Origin: Zarea fungicola
Lineage: Eukaryota > Ascomycota > Sordariomycetes > Hypocreales > Cordycipitaceae
Direction: 5' to 3'
Length of the DNA: 64,000 bases
Assembly (NCBI GenBank): GCA_900169235.1
Contig: FWCC01000300.1
Coordinates: forward strand, 104,318-168,317
The position numbers were made by a program, and so were the translations under genes. The notes beneath the pieces were generated by a model that did not search any database, was not told the DNA's origin, and was given only the letters and a program-made list of their open reading frames with translations. Shown piece after piece: positions 10,754 to 22,406 of the stretch (position 1 is the stretch's first letter; every line of letters begins with the position of its first letter).

Positions 10754-13052
10754 ATGTCTCAAGATAACGGCTTGTGGAGTGTCCGCAGGCCTCGCGAGGT
10801 ATGACACGCCTTGCTGTAACTTTTGCGACAAGCGCAACAACACTAACTTGTGATAATATAGACCCTCGGAGGACTCAACCCAAACACAGGAATACCGCCC
10901 CCCGGGTCGACTATGAAGCGCAACGCCAATAGCCATGGGCGGGCTCTTTCTGGATCTAGACAGTCCCTGGCAATGTCCCGCCCTAGCCAACCGCTCTTTT
11001 CGCGAACCTCATCGGGCTCCAACCTTGCAGACCTTGGTCTCTCTTCTGTGAAGCGCCAGTCGCTTGCGCCGAAAGCTGCATACGCTGCTGTAATGGGAAC
11101 GCCTGCTGCCGCGCGTACTTCGACGGAAACTGAGAGACGAAGCAGCGTCTTCCACCCGCGCCCCTCGATGAATGGAGCCATAAACCACCACCAGAGCTTC
11201 TTTCAGACGACCCCCCAACCAGCCGGCGTGCCAAAAGACCCGCGCCCGCTCAAGGACCGATCCTTTCAGGCCCGGATTGGCCAGGAACTAATGGAATATA
11301 TGACGCAAAACAATTTTGAGCTTGAAATGAAGCATGTTCTGTCACCGAATGTCATGAAATCGCCAACACAAAAAGATTTCAACTTCATGTTCCAGTGGTT
11401 ATACCACCGCATTGATCCGAGCCATAGATTCCAGAAAAACATTGACCAAGAAGTCCCACCGATTCTAAAGCAGCTCCGATATCCATTTGAGAGGAGCATC
11501 ACCAAGAGTCAAATTTCCGCCGTCGGTGGACAGAACTGGTCTACATTCCTGGGTCTTCTGTACTGGATGATGCAGCTGGCACAGATGCTTGATGGCTATG
11601 TCACCAGAAAATACGACTACGCGTGTATGGATGCTGGCGTAGATGTCAGCGGTGATCATATCATTTTCGACTTTCTGAGCAGCGCCTACAGGGACTGGCT
11701 AGCGATGGATGAAGATATTGGCGACGAGGATGCGGAAAAAGTATTGGCGCCGCATGTGACATCCATGGCGCAAGCCTTTGACCGCTCAAACAGCAGATAC
11801 ACCTCAGAACTCGAGATGCTTGAGGCTGAAAATACGCGTCTTTTGAGAGAAATTGTAGAGCTTGAAAAGTCAACTCCAGACCCGGCCGTTCTTGATGATC
11901 ATTTCAAAATTATGGAAGAAGACAAGGTCAAATTTGAGGACTACAATGAGCTTGCCGTTCAGCGCTCCCAAAAATACGAAAACAGAATACAAGTGCTAAA
12001 AGACGAACTGGAGAAACTCAACGACGAACTCAAGGAAGCAGAAGCAGAGAGAAGAGGTCTACAAAAATCGGTAGACGCTCTGGGCATCAGCATGCAAGAC
12101 ATTGACCGCATGACATCCGAAAAGGAACGTTTACAAAAGGGGATCGAATCGGCGAGCCAACGACTGGAGGAAATCAAAAGGAAAGTGGCAGACAAGGAAG
12201 CCGAAACAAGCCAGAAACTGGACGAACTGGAAGATCAGGTGGGCCGATACAACTCGCTTGGATATCGAATTGCGCTTCTCCCCCCGACGGCAGCCAATGC
12301 CAAAGGAAAAGACTATAAGCTACGGCTCACAGTCAACGACGGCTCGGACTTCACGTCAACCAACCTTCACGGGTCAAACAGGCACAACCCTGGTGGTGCT
12401 GACCGACTGCTAGCAGATGCCATGAACGGATATCAGCCGAGCCATATTGTCAACATTGATCTGCGAGGCCAGGTTCGCAACAAATTCATGTCGCTCCGAA
12501 AAGAAATATCTGAACGCCGCAGTTCAGCTATGGATGCGATGATGAAGGATCACGATTTACTGGATGGCATCAAGGAGGCGATTGAGGACAAACAAGGCGA
12601 AGTTGAAGCCCTCAACCACCGTGTTCGGGCTGCAGAGGAGGAGTATGAAGCGACAAGGGAGGTGACGACGGCACAAAAGATGGCGTCTGACACGCAGATT
12701 GAAAAAATGGAAAAGGAGCTATCGAGAATGCGCGGTAGTCTGACCGAGTCTGTACAGCTCCTGGAACAGCGTGAAATCAATACGACAATTGAGTAAGTTT
12801 TACGATGTGGCAGCATAATCATAATTTCGAGGCTAACGACTTACGCACAGATATGAACAGCTTGTTCTTAAAGCAAACGCAATGCGCGAGGAGCTGCACA
12901 CCGAGATTGACCGCATGCTGAACGACGTGATTAAGTTCAAGATCCATGTGCAAAAGAACCTGGACGACTACGAAGGGTTCGTGGCGGATGAGCTGGAGAA
13001 GGAACTCGGTGTCGACGACTTGCGAGATGATACCCACGCAATGGATATGTAA
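10754..13052 (+). CDS. NDC80: Kinetochore protein NDC80 (HEC1)
   Basis: Ndc80 is the microtubule-binding subunit of the outer-kinetochore NDC80 complex. Exons are 10754-10798, 10862-12792 and 12851-13052. Intron 1 is GTATGA...ATATAG and intron 2 is GTAAGT...GCACAG. The product is 725 aa. The N-terminus [15 protein letters not shown] leads into a basic Ser/Pro-rich tail, then the calponin-homology domain ([16 protein letters not shown] onward, about residues 120-260), and from about residue 310 a long coiled coil rich in Glu, Lys and Leu. The short last exon ends in DDTHAMDM. Length and architecture match fungal Ndc80. The promoter is shared with PEX14. Confidence 0.97.
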
Positions 13053-13606
13053 ACGGGATCAATAGACTCTCATTGATGGTTTACCTGGAGTTTGATTCTT
13101 TGTCTTGAAGCGAGCATTTTACAAGTGGTGTTTTTGGCTGGCGGAATACCTTTTGACACGTTTTTGGGGCTTAATGGAGTGCATAGCGAAAGATATAAAG
13201 AGTTGGAATTCGTGTGATGATTGACGAGATTGAGCATTTATAAATTTTACGAATACCAATGTTTATCATTTACTTATCAAATTCAATGCCATGTCCCAGC
13301 AAGTCCAGTAAGAGTTGCTATGAGAGACCCACATGGACCTACGGTCCAATCAACATCCAGCGCATGCCGGAGAAAAGTCTTGCCAATGCCGATTGCAATG
13401 GTGGGGCGTGCCTCCGAGTGAGGTGACGGCCGCTTTTTTTCTTCGCCTAGAATTTTGTCTTCTACGTCAAAACTAATCACCAAGTTATTTCTGTTTCGGC
13501 TTTCGCCTCCCTCTCTCTCCTCCCAAACGGCAGTGAACCTTACTCGGGCGAGCCTCTTATCAGGAATTCCCCTATTTAAACCTTTTTAACCTTCAAATCC
13601 GCAAAG
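13053..13606. other. Intergenic spacer and SNU13 promoter
   Basis: Tandem-gene spacer. Just upstream of SNU13 it becomes pyrimidine-rich (13495-13530), a common feature of strongly expressed fungal promoters. No gene is seen. Confidence 0.5.
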
Positions 13607-14139
13607 ATGTCTGAGGAGAATGTCGGTATGTTGTTGGACTTGCCTTGTTGGATTGAGAAATGAAAAAAATTGCTAACTGTTTCTTTTTCTTGGAAAATAG
13701 CTTGGCCTTTGGCTGATGCCGCTTTGACCCAGGAGATTCTCGACCTCCTGCAGTCTGCGACTCACATCCGCCAGTCCAAGAAGGGCGCCAACGAAGGTAT
13801 GAATCCAAACACTGAGGAACCTTGTCATGTATGAAGGAGACGACCAAGGTCGCTAACTTTGTTTTTTTGTATGTAGTCACCAAGGCTCTCAACCGTGGTA
13901 CTTGCGAAATCGCCATTCTCGCCGCCGACACCGAGCCCCTCGCCATCCTCCTGCACATTCCCCTCCTGTGCGAGGACAAGGGCACCCCTTACGTCTACGT
14001 CCCCAGCAAGTCGCTGCTCGGCCGCGCTTGCGGTGTCAGCCGCTCCGTCATTGCTGCCTCCATCAACTCCAACGAGGCAAGTGAGCTTGCCGGCCAGATC
14101 CGGGCTCTTCGCGACAAGGTTGAGCGTCTTGCTATCTAA
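13607..14139 (+). CDS. SNU13: U4/U6-U5 snRNP and box C/D snoRNP protein SNU13 (15.5K)
   Basis: Snu13 is an L7Ae-family RNA-binding protein that nucleates U4 snRNP and box C/D snoRNP assembly by binding kink-turns. Exons are 13607-13625, 13701-13796 and 13877-14139, giving 125 aa; the yeast protein is 126 aa. The protein reads MSEENVAWPLADAAL and contains the L7Ae-type stretches RQSKKGANEVTKALNRG and AILAADTEPLAILLHIP. The first exon holds only 19 nt. All three junctions keep the frame, and the introns have GTATG-type donors and TAG acceptors. It ends in RDKVERLAI, as expected for the family. Confidence 0.97.
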
Positions 14140-15158
14140 ATGCGTGAAGAAGTCCAAGCGTTTTGTGGACACGCATGTGATGCTGGCTTGATCTGGAAAT
14201 GAAACAAGTTGCTGTTCTTTTGGGTTGGCACACAGCAGGGACACGTAGGGTAGGATTGAAGAAAAGTACCCGGCATGTCTTGTAAAATGGACACCCGAAT
14301 AGCGTGGGACTGTGTGGAGAGATTGAAAAAGCCAAAAGAAAAAACATTTTGTGCTCTATGGATGTATTTTCCGATGCATGACTCTGGCTATTGTGATAGT
14401 TGGAATATGAATGGAATCATGGAAACGACCCATATTTTCTTTGGTGCAACTATGAGGATTGTACCAATACAGTAGGAAACTCTGAATGCGATGATAAATA
14501 ACCTACTATGTGTATGTGTAGTGTATGATATGCAAAAAAGTACTAATGGGTTAGTAATCTGCTCCGTATCCCCTGTAATGAGCGAGTGCGAGTAACCGAG
14601 TGCGACAACTTAAAAACTCAGCCTTCTTTTATCTCATGGGTCGAGCCATAAGCCGGCGGATCGTAGTTTGTGGGTCCTCCGCAGGTGCCCGCATCGGGCC
14701 CGAGTATCAGGCCATAACTCCGCGTCTAAAGTCCTTAATTACCACGGCAGTGCATGCAGTGTAGGAAGCTGAAAACCCACCATTACAATTAAGAGGGTTC
14801 AACGTTTGGGGGAGGCCCCTGATGACAGTAGAGTAACCGTTTCTGTTAACTCCATCCCGGAAGTGACTGAGTCTGCCCCAATTCTTCGCTGATGATTCCC
14901 CGTTAAACTCCGCCAGAGTAAATGGGCTCTCTGTGTGCACCTTCTGCAAATTAAAACCATTGCTGTGCTCCGTCTCCATTCCCGTTCTTCCTAGAATAAT
15001 AAATAATCGTGTTTACCGCGGACACCCTTTGTCTTAGCCCCTTGCAAAAAAAAACTGATTTGACTCTATTAAAAGTTAACACAAGCTTCGCCAATACCAA
15101 TCGCGATCATCATCAACAAAAACTTGCCCGTTTATAAGGAAAAGGAAAACTCAAAGAC
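14140..15158. other. Intergenic, no gene seen
   Basis: About 1 kb between two plus-strand genes. Only short open frames of poor character occur. The final 150 bases are AT-rich and lead into the 5' leader of the next gene. Confidence 0.5.
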
Positions 15159-16465
15159 ATGTCGGGTGAATCGTGGACAACGTCTGTATCCAAATTCTTC
15201 GAAGCCAAGTCTGGCCCAGAGGAAGCCATCACAAACCCGCACCATGTCACCAATAAACAGGGCAAGCTCACAGGCTTCAAAAACCCCTACCCATCCTATT
15301 ACAACCTCAACGAACCCTCGCGCATGTTTCATGAGCTCATTTGGTAAATCACACACCATGCATTACTGTCCCCTTGTTTCCTACCAAAAACTAACAAGAT
15401 GAAACTGCAAGGCCCATGGTGACAGGCAAACTCTCTACACCCGATACGACCCCTCCCACCGTCAACGTCATTAAGCCGCAGTTCCTCCCCAACCGTGCCG
15501 CCTCCCGCAATCTTCGTGCGACATGGCTCGGCCATGCCTGCTACTACGTCGAGTACCCCTCCGGCCTGCGCGTCCTCTTTGACCCCGTCTTCGAGGACCG
15601 CTGCTCGCCCTTTAGTTTTCTCGGCCCCAAGCGCTACACTCCCAAGCCGTGCGACCTGGCAGATATTCCGATTGTCGACGCCGTCGTCATCAGCCACAGC
15701 CACTACGACCACCTGTCACACTCCTCCGTGCTCGAGATTCAAAAGAACCAGCCCGAGGCGCAGTTCTTTGTCGGGCTGGGCCTCGAGTCCTGGTTCCGCA
15801 AGAGTGGGCTGAACAAAGTCACAGAGCTGGACTGGTGGCACGACGCAGAGCTCACGGTGAAGAAAAACAAGAATACAAATAGCGTGACTGCAACGACGCA
15901 GACAAGTTCAAAGGACGGTGTGGCGGCCGGGGGAGATGATCCCAATGACGATACCATCACAGCGCGCATCTCCTGCCTGCCCTGCCAGCACACGTCCGCG
16001 CGCAGCCTCCTCGACAAGGACACCACCCTCTGGTGCTCCTGGGCCGTCGCCTCGGGCGGCAAGTCCGTCTACTTTGGCGGCGACACCGGCTACCGCGGCA
16101 TCCCGCGCGGCCTCCCCGCCGGCGTGGACGACTACGGCCCCGAGTACGCGTCCCTCCCGCGTTGCCCGCAGTTCAAGCAGATCGGCCACCTGCGCGGACC
16201 GTTTGACCTGGGCCTGATCCCCATTGGCGCGTACTACCCGCGCGCCGCCTTTTCGGCCATGCACGCCAATCCGTTTGACTCGGTGGAAATCTTCAAAGAC
16301 ACCCAGTGCAGGAAGGCCATGGGTATTCACTGGGGAACGTGGGCGCTGACCATGGAGGAGGTGCTGGAGCCGCCGAAGCTGCTCAAGACGGCGCTCGGCA
16401 GGAGCGGAATTGCAGAGGAGGGTGTGTTTGATGTCTGTGAGATTGGCGAGAGCCGTGAGTTTTGA
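15159..16465 (+). CDS. N-acyl-phosphatidylethanolamine phospholipase D-like metallo-hydrolase
   Basis: Two exons, 15159-15343 and 15412-16465, are joined across a 68-nt intron with a GTAAAT donor, a CTAAC branch-like site at 15391 and an AAG acceptor. The tryptophan codon is split. The product is 412 aa. It has the metallo-beta-lactamase signature HSHYDHLS (HxHxDH), preceded by [16 protein letters not shown] and [11 protein letters not shown], and later [10 protein letters not shown] and [11 protein letters not shown]. This arrangement is that of NAPE-PLD (yeast Fmp30 group), zinc enzymes that release N-acylethanolamines from membrane phospholipids and are mitochondrial in yeast. Family assignment is firm; localisation and substrate are by homology. 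It is convergent with the DysF-domain gene. Confidence 0.92.
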
Positions 16466-17177
16466 GTGACTGGTCAACGCTGCTCTACGCTTTTTGGGGA
16501 TGAGAAATTTTTGTGTGTTAATATTGGTGGCGTTGGCGTCTGGAGCAATGTTCTCTTTATCAAGAGTTTTCGTTTGATTGATAGCGGAAGCGGTGCGAAT
16601 CTAGAATGGTTCAAATGTCGGTCGACTATGATGGCGTAAGATTGGGTTGGATACGAGATCTGCTCCAACGGCTTGCTAAACTCCAAGATGTATTAATATT
16701 AAAAGGAAACTCCTATTCTTACGTTTCATGCCATTTTCCCCTGCTTACATTATGAGCTTCGTCATTCCAGATTTCTTTTAACCTTGATCTTGTTATTGTG
16801 CACTGGTCCTCCTGCAAATCTCAGTCAGGAACAGAGGGGAAAGTAATGAAATGCACATTATTTATATCCAAAAACTAACAAAAAATATACATGATGAATT
16901 GACAAAAAAAGCTAGCTGCTGATAGAGTCAAAGCTCCAAAGGGTATTTTACAAATGCACCAGCGCCCAAATGAATTCTTTTGCTAGGTCCAAGTGAAGGA
17001 GCCAGGGTTGTCGTAGATGGAACGAAATGTAACAAACCTGCGCCGCATATCCAGTGACTCCAGTAATGGCCAGAACAATAGGAAACTAATGACGGAAAGA
17101 AAGGACAAACAAAGGAACTATTCTCCAACGAAATAGGCTCGTTGATTTGTACAACTGGTGAGCAGTGACGAATTTCC
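16466..17177. other. Convergent intergenic spacer
   Basis: Holds the 3' ends of two convergent genes. AT-rich around 16690-16910, with no coding signal. Confidence 0.5.
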
Positions 17178-18648
17178 TCATTTGCCAGGGAGCTCGCCTC
17201 GGTTCGGGGGTGGCGGCCCGCTTTGGTCTACGCCTTCAAACGTCTCATAAAAGGTGTGTCGGTCATCTTCTAAGCTAATTCTCGATTCACCCGACGCAAC
17301 CATGTGCTTGATGTCGCTCCAGTAGGCCAGCTTGCGCACTTCCTCATCCGCATGCGTGAGGGAAGCATTGAGGGCATCTTTTCGCCTCTGCAGGGCCAGC
17401 GTTGACTCCCTTTCGACGTCCCGGGTGACTTCATTGTACTTGGCAACCAAGTGGCACAGCAAAATTCGCCGCGATGCCTGGAACACGAAGAGCCCCATGA
17501 TTTCGTGCATTTCTTTCTCCATATTGGCGAGATCCTCTGCATGTTCAAGGTAGTTTTCGACCGCCTCTCTCTTCTCGCGGTCTATGCGAGAGAAGCGCAG
17601 CCTACGCATAAGAGTCGGCAAGTCGTGAATATCTGGCTCTTCTTCGACAAAATCAATGGTCGATGCTCGCGTTGTGCTTGCACGGCTCGGCACACGGCTG
17701 ATCATGCTGGCTGTCGTCGTTCGTGCGCGTTCCGAGGCAGGTCGTATAGAAAAGTAGTCGGAGGTGAGCAGATGGGGCTCGTCCGGTCTGTGGTCGCAGT
17801 GCTTCTTTACTCTTTTGCGAATCCAGGCACGCCTCCGTACAAAAGAATTCCACCATTTCCCGCCATGCCAGGAAAATGCACTTGAAAATGCAAAAGAGTA
17901 CTCCCAGCCGAATTCATCTACACTCTCTTGGCGGTTGATGCGCCATTCCGGCCACGCCCACTCCCAGGTCGGGTCCGGAACAACAGCTGTGTTTATATCG
18001 GTCAAGGACGGTTTATGGAATTCGTTGGCTGTGGGCATGTTATGGTTAGTAAAAATTCACTCGTTGTTAAGAAGTGACTTACTCCAAGGCGGAGGATCAA
18101 GGCCTCCCAGAGCCTTGGCAGAAAACAGGGCGGCACCACATAGGAAGCCACCTCTCTCATTTTCATACAAGATGTCAATTGCCGTTTCTCTTGTGTCAAG
18201 TCTTTTATGCGGTGTTGAGTATTGTTGCGGCTCGTTCATCGGCGTTGCGCCTGCATCCTTGATTAGTATGCGATTCTGGTTAAGAGCGTGAGGCTGAAGG
18301 CCCATGCTCCGTACCGTGAACTTCGATAGAGGGCTGAGAGACTGACGGCCGCAAAGCACCCTGACTCTGTTGCTCCTCTGGGTGCTCAACTATGACGACG
18401 CGACTTCCACTGCGGCTGGCGTGCCGACTGGATATATCTGACTCGTCGCCACCGAGTTGCGCGCGGCTGCTTCTTCGGGTACTCTGAGAGGGGGTTAACA
18501 GGTTGGCGTTGGTTGCGGTCCTGTCCATTTGCGCATAGTGATGCCCGTCATGGGGAGAAAGTGTGCCATCATTGTCAACGAGAGAGATTTCATGGTCAAA
18601 ATCGGTGGGCTTCAGGCCGGCGGCGCGGCGAGAGCTTCGGAGCTTCAT
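17178..18648 (-). CDS. DysF (peroxin/ferlin) domain protein, Mug65-like
   Basis: Exons are 18315-18648, 18083-18250 and 17178-18028, giving 450 aa. Introns of 64 and 54 nt have GTACGG and GTAAGT donors. After a Ser/Arg-rich N-terminal region (about residues 1-120), the DysF module starts with DILYENERGGFLCGAALFSA and GGLDPPPWTNEF. It continues with PTWEWAWPEWRINRQ and GWEYSFAFSSAFSWHGGKWW, followed by the Trp/Arg motif FVRRRAWIRKR. The C-terminal third is predicted helical and charged. DysF domains occur in Pex23/Pex30-family peroxisomal and ER membrane proteins and in S. pombe Mug65 and Spo73. The protein lacks an obvious transmembrane segment, so Mug65-like fits better than a peroxin. Precise function unknown. 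Confidence 0.82.
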
Positions 18649-19959
18649 TGTAGAAGGCCTGTCTCAATCATACTCAACCAGGCAGCACCTTGTATCTCGC
18701 CAGGCGCGGGCAAAGCTGATGCGGGCGTCTTGATGATGACTCTTACACCGCCCTCAGAATCCCATTGATATAGTCGCCTCTTCCAGGATTATAAGATTAA
18801 TAGAAGCGCTGTGGCACAAAATAAACAGTATCACAAGTCACGGTTGGTAGACGCTGAGCTCTGCAGTGGTGTGCCAAATGGCTCAGCCACAACCTAGTTG
18901 GAAAGTGGTTAAGCAAGCACCGCCGTGAATACTGTCGAATAAATGATTTCAAGTCGCAGGGTAAATGAAATTGTCGACAATTTGGGCCTGCCAGACTGCG
19001 AGGGGCAAAGCTCAACGGCAAAGGAGCGGCTCCAAGCTGGGTCGATGACGTTTTCAGCGTCTGATGGGCCGTAACTATTTGTGGCTCAGCCACTGCGGAA
19101 CAGGTGGGAAATAAAGAGGCAAGCCAGCGCGCGGGGGTCGAGAATGAGGTCGACGAGACGATATCGAAAAAGAAAAAAAAATGTGAGAAGGGGGCAGAAA
19201 GAAGACCAAGAAAAGTTGAGAGGCCAAATGCGAAATTCTGGGTCAAGGGCTTGGACGTGTTCAACCAAGGAAGCTGGTCAAAGTTGGAGGCACTACCTAC
19301 TCAGCTCCAGGTGCGGAGGAGGCCCTACAGTGCAGGTCGGCGCTGGAGGAGCTGAAAGTAGGCCGAAAGCGGGCCAGGACAGGTCATCTTTGTATGGCGC
19401 CACAGCTGAAGGCCGTCACTGGCGCCGCCTAAGTCTGACCCTGGCACGCCTGATTATTTGGTCGGCGGTGGCTGCTGCCGTCTGCCATGTGGGGCACCAT
19501 CGCGGCGGTGCAGAGAGGGAATACATTCTGGCCCACTGTAAGGTCCGGCGGCAAGCATTATAATTACATCATGAATGCGCCTGTTTCAGAGAGCTTAGGC
19601 CGTCCTATGGTTAGTTAGTGCTAGCAGCTGCTCTTGCAGGGGGCCAGCCTTGGAAGTTTCAAGCAAGTATCTCTAGTTCAAAACTGTAACTAATTTGTAC
19701 CACGATCAAGACACAATCTTGTGCTTCTTTCACAGACAGCAGCGACTGTTGTCTAGTACATCTCGGGTCATTTTTTGCCTGTCACTTGCGCCGCCATCGC
19801 TGATCCACATTCCACAGCATCAACTTTCACAATGTGCTCCGAAGTACCCTGACAACTGGTTCTTTCTTCTCCCGTTACTTTAATTCAAAATCTGTTTCTT
19901 CTTTGTTTAAATGATTGTATGTATGACTATCCTATCAATCCAACGGCCACCTCCACCCC
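18649..19959. other. Intergenic, no gene supported
   Basis: About 1.3 kb. A 160-codon plus-strand frame (19081-19563) is rich in Arg and Gly with no recognisable motif and overlaps minus-strand frames of similar length, so I do not call it a gene. It includes the promoter of the DysF gene. Confidence 0.45.
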
Positions 19960-20227
19960 TTACTTCTTCCTGCAAACGCCAGTGAGTTGCTCTAACAGCG
20001 GGGAGAAGATGTTAAACATAGTCTGATTAAATTATTGCTCGCTAATAAATGAAGCTTACTCCAACTTGCTGTAGACAAAATCCAGAGCAGCAAACGCCGT
20101 TGTGGCCATTCGAATAGCACAGGCTATCGTTGGCGATGCATCTCGCTTGCGCCACAGCAGGCATCGCGGCTGCGCTTGCAGTAGCAACGGCAGCAGCCAT
20201 CATACTGATAAAAGTAAATACGCGCAT
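19960..20227 (-). CDS. Small secreted knottin-like cysteine-rich peptide
   Basis: Exon 1 (20061/20060-20227) encodes a typical secretion signal, MRVFTFISMMAAAVATASA, followed by the mature part starting near ARCIANDSLC. The proposed second exon (19960-19989) adds QLTGVCRKK and a stop. The mature chain then has six cysteines in the spacing C-x6-C-x8-CC-x3-C-x10-C, which resembles an inhibitor cystine knot. The total is 65 aa. The donor is GTAAGC. The acceptor that supplies the last cysteine is GAG, overlapping a canonical TAG two bases upstream, so the 3' end is uncertain. Secreted peptides of this kind in fungi act as effectors, antimicrobials or signals; no function is claimed. Signal peptide and first five cysteines are certain in sequence; gene status is inferred. 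Confidence 0.62.
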
Positions 20228-20622
20228 GCTTTCTATCACGAGAGATATTAAATATAGCAAAAAGCAAAAGTGGGAATAGAGGTTTTGTCTTTTGGATGAT
20301 ATTCCTTATCCCTAGATACTGATGCGTCGTCTTGTATATTTAATCTACCCTCGGAGACACTTCCAGTTACGCAATCATCGACCACGCTCCTTGTCCCCTT
20401 TAAACGAGGTATTTAGATCTGCAGCAGAAGTGCTTACATTCTTTCCTAATGTAGAAGCAGCCGAGATCCGCATGCCACAGGGAACGTCACACAAGTGGAT
20501 TTTGTCACACGTCGGGGTGATTCGATCACCCTAGCCGATCCGTAAAATCCCCAAGCTGCATTATTTCATATTTACTGCGCAGATTATGTGTTTGGGAACA
20601 CGCAAAATGTGTTGCACTACTG
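20228..20622. other. Intergenic spacer
   Basis: Upstream region of the knottin-like peptide gene and 3' flank of the aminotransferase. A TATA-like run lies near 20246-20256. No other feature seen. Confidence 0.4.
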
Positions 20623-22406
20623 TCAATCAAAGCTTCTCTTCACAGTTTCATAGACTTTGTCGACCATGCCTGCAATCTCCTCCCTCGTACACGTGTAAGC
20701 TGGTGCAATCAACACATGATCGCCCTCGACGCCGTCCAGTGTGCCCGTTCCAGGATATAGCACAATGCCAACATCCACTAAACCCTTCGTGTGTACTGCG
20801 TTGGCAATTCCTGCTGCTGATGGGAAAGGCGTCTTGCTCTTTTTGTCCTGAACAAACTCAATCTTGGATCTCAAGTCAGCAAGCATCTAAACTCCCAGGA
20901 TTGGTCACACATACACCCCAGAAAAAACCCTTTCCTCTGACATTGCCGACATTTGGGTGGCCACCAAGCTTTTGCTCAAGGAGTTCACCTAGAATTTTTC
21001 CATTCTTGTTGACATTTTCGACAAGGTTATCCTCACGAACAATACGCTGCACCTCCAAAGCCGCCGCACATGCGACGGGATGACCTTGGTATGTGTGCCC
21101 ATGGGCAAATGCCCTGCGAATTTCATGTTAGCCATTGCAGCATCTTGATCATGCAGCGCATCTCAACAAACCCAGATCCGGCCATCAGAGTTTCAGCTAC
21201 TCGGTGGTTTATCATCATTCCGGCGACTGGCGCAAACCCACCACCCAGACCTTTTGCCATGGTCTGTATGTCTGGTACCACGCCCTCTTGTTGCCATGCA
21301 TGCAATGTTCCGCAGCGGCCCATACCGGACATGACCTCTATTGCGTGATTAGCAGCTGTAACCCCTTGAGTACTGGAAAAGAACACATGCCATCCATAAT
21401 CAAAAGAGCTCCATATTTATCACAAACTCTTTTCATGGCCTTGAAGTAGCCAGGTACTGCGGGAACGCATCCCAGCGTCTCCCAAAACAGCCATGTTAGT
21501 TGGTTCGGTCTCCAGATGGATGTACAGATATGAAATAATTACCGCTCCGACGACCGGCTCAGCGACAAATGCACAAACAGTGTCCGGCCCGACTTGCTGA
21601 AACTTGCAATCTAGCTCATCAGCTAATTGCTCGACGTATTCTTCCGTCGTTTGCCCAGGCCTCAACCCTCTATACGCAAAACAGGGCGAGACTCGATGAA
21701 TATTTGGCAGCAACATGTCGAGAAAAAGGCTGCGCCTGCCAACATGTCCACTCATAGACAGGGACCCGACCGTGGTTCCATGATACGAGCCCTCTCGCGC
21801 AATAAAGTTACAGCGTTGCGGCTGTCTGGAGCTTTGTTCCATAAAATATTGTCTTGCCATTTTCATGGCTGCGTCCATTGCCTCGGATCCTGTTTTTTTT
21901 AACGTAGTATCATGTTAAAATTCCGTACTAGAAAACCAATTATATTGGTAAAACGCACCCGAAGACATGATGTAGGCTTTGGACATTAGTCCCCCAGTTC
22001 CATTGATGAGCTCGGTTGCCAGGTCTTCGCCAATTTCGTGGCCGAAGAACATGGAATTGCAATATGCAAACTTGTCTAGTTGGTCAATCATGGCTTGCCG
22101 AACTCTTTTATTCCCATGTCCAAGGCAAGCGACGGCTGCCCCGCACGTAGTGTCTTCCACCTCGAGTCCATTGGAGAACCGCATACGTGTGCCGCTGGAG
22201 GCAACCACTTGCATAGGCGGAGCCTTGATGTTTCTATGCAACATTGCACTTTTCGACACAAGATTCGTTTCCTGGTTTGGTGAAAAGGCCGCAGTGGCGG
22301 CGGTGGAGGCACTCCGTTGGATTTGCTGGTAGGATAGCAGTGCCTGACGGGCTCTCATCATACCCTTATGAGAGGGCATTGTGGTAATCCTGGAGACCGA
22401 GGACAT
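20623..22406 (-). CDS. Class-III PLP-dependent aminotransferase
   Basis: Six exons: 21959-22406, 21543-21889, 21391-21478, 21172-21337, 20915-21113 and 20623-20862. They sum to 1488 nt (495 aa) with frame kept at all five junctions. The third intron (21338-21390) begins GCATGT, a GC-AG intron; splicing there restores LIMDEVMSGMGR. Family signatures are the PLP aspartate in LLIMDEVMSGMGRCG, the Schiff-base lysine in TMAKGLGGGFAPVAG, and HGHTYQGHPVACAAALE. The first 45 residues are basic and Ser/Ala-rich without acidic residues, suggesting a mitochondrial presequence. This group includes omega-amino-acid and ornithine-type transaminases; the substrate is not determinable from sequence alone. 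Confidence 0.93.

Noticed and set aside
19081..19563. 160-codon Arg/Gly-rich plus-strand frame
   Set aside because: Low-complexity composition, no recognisable domain, and an opposing frame of similar length; more likely non-coding.
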